Source of the DNA: Bacteroidota bacterium
Lineage (GTDB): Bacteria; Bacteroidota; Bacteroidia; Flavobacteriales; Schleiferiaceae
Direction of reading: 5' to 3'
DNA length: 6,640 bases
Assembly: GCA_005786915.1 (NCBI GenBank)
Contig: SYCM01000134.1
Coordinates: 1-6,640, forward strand
Positions within the stretch are counted from its first letter, which is position 1; each line of letters opens with the position of its first letter. The position numbers were made by a program, and so were the translations under genes. The notes beneath the pieces are model-generated. The model saw nothing but the letters and a program-made list of their open reading frames with translations, did no database searches and had not been told where the DNA came from. Shown here in pieces: positions 6,492-6,640 of the stretch.

Positions 6492-6571
6492 CGTTCCGTT
6501 TCTCGTTACTTGTTCCACCAATGGACATTTAGCGCATAGCGCCACGAGAAGCCAGAAGCAAGAAACAGAAA
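6492..6571. repeat. Degenerate heptamer repeats in inverted orientation, convergent intergenic region
   Basis: Between the ATPase stop and the next gene, the plus strand at 6545-6571 reads as successive 7-base units CGAGAAG, CCAGAAG, CAAGAAA, CAGAAAA. On the minus strand 6512-6492 gives related units CAAGTAA, CGAGAAA, CGGAACG. The two arrays face each other and can pair (TTCTCGT at 6500-6506 with ACGAGAA at 6544-6550). The roughly 37-base loop contains a small GCGC-ATA-GCGC hairpin (6532-6542). There is no clean T-tract terminator, so this structure may be what separates the two converging transcription units (inference). Confidence 0.45.
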
Positions 6572-6576
6572 AAGTG

Positions 6577-6640
6577 CTAAACAAGCCCCAAAGCCAGCCG
6601 CACCGCGTCGGCCTTCTTGGCGCCCACCGCCGCGTCCAAC
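6577..6640 (-). CDS. Unidentified protein, extreme C-terminus only
   Basis: The minus-strand frame entering from the right edge reads LDAAVGAKKADAVRLALGLV and then a TAG stop at 6579-6577. Codon choice is strongly G/C in third positions, like the neighbouring genes, which is why this frame is preferred over the other two open minus frames. Twenty residues are too few to name a family. The gene converges on the ABC operon. Confidence 0.45.
   Translation of the reverse strand, partial: LDAAVGAKKADAVRLALGLV

Noticed and set aside
6544..6571. Possible CRISPR or tandem-repeat array
   Set aside because: The units are only 7 bases, degenerate and without spacers, so this is not a CRISPR array.
1..6640. 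Insertion sequence, prophage or genomic-island signs
   Set aside because: No transposase, integrase, tRNA, long direct repeat or terminal inverted repeat was seen, and base composition looks uniform across the genes.

Overview
The window looks like a high-GC member of the Bacteroidota. Four things support this. There is a SusC/RagA-type TonB-linked outer-membrane protein with the N-terminal carboxypeptidase-like extension typical of that phylum. There is a bacilliredoxin of the YphP/YqiW family. Two upstream regions carry exact matches to the Bacteroidota -7 promoter element TAnnTTTG. Finally, there is almost no Shine-Dalgarno signal in front of most genes. I cannot assign a genus. The coding DNA is clearly GC-rich for this phylum, and the genes otherwise look like ordinary chromosome.

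Layout from left to right. Bases 1-1932 (minus strand) are the first 644 codons of a SusC-like transporter whose C-terminal barrel lies beyond the left edge. Its upstream region (about 1933-2010) holds a -7 box and a perfect 6-1-6 inverted repeat. Next comes a strong intrinsic terminator (2011-2033, minus strand) that ends the bacilliredoxin gene (2067-2483, minus). A compact divergent promoter region (2484-2609) separates this from a plus-strand operon of four genes: a LolA-like periplasmic protein (2610-3359), two different FtsX-type ABC permeases (3356-4573 and 4570-5808) and an ABC ATPase (5805-6491). Every junction in the operon is a 4-base stop/start overlap (GTGA, ATGA, ATGA). The last 150 bases hold a convergent intergenic region with short degenerate heptamer repeats in inverted orientation, then the last codons of an unidentified minus-strand gene (6577-6640).

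How the genes could work together. The four-gene operon is the most coherent unit: one ATPase, two non-identical permeases and a secreted LolA-fold protein. This matches the logic of the Lol/MacB mechanotransmission transporters: the ATPase drives the permease pair, which hands a hydrophobic cargo from the inner membrane to a periplasmic carrier. The cargo (lipoprotein, lipid or other amphiphile) cannot be read from the sequence. The SusC gene is probably followed, off the left edge, by a susD-like lipoprotein gene. The bacilliredoxin is a stand-alone cytosolic thiol-redox gene. No mobile element, CRISPR array, tRNA or rRNA was seen. The closest thing to a new system is the self-contained operon with its own LolA-like partner.
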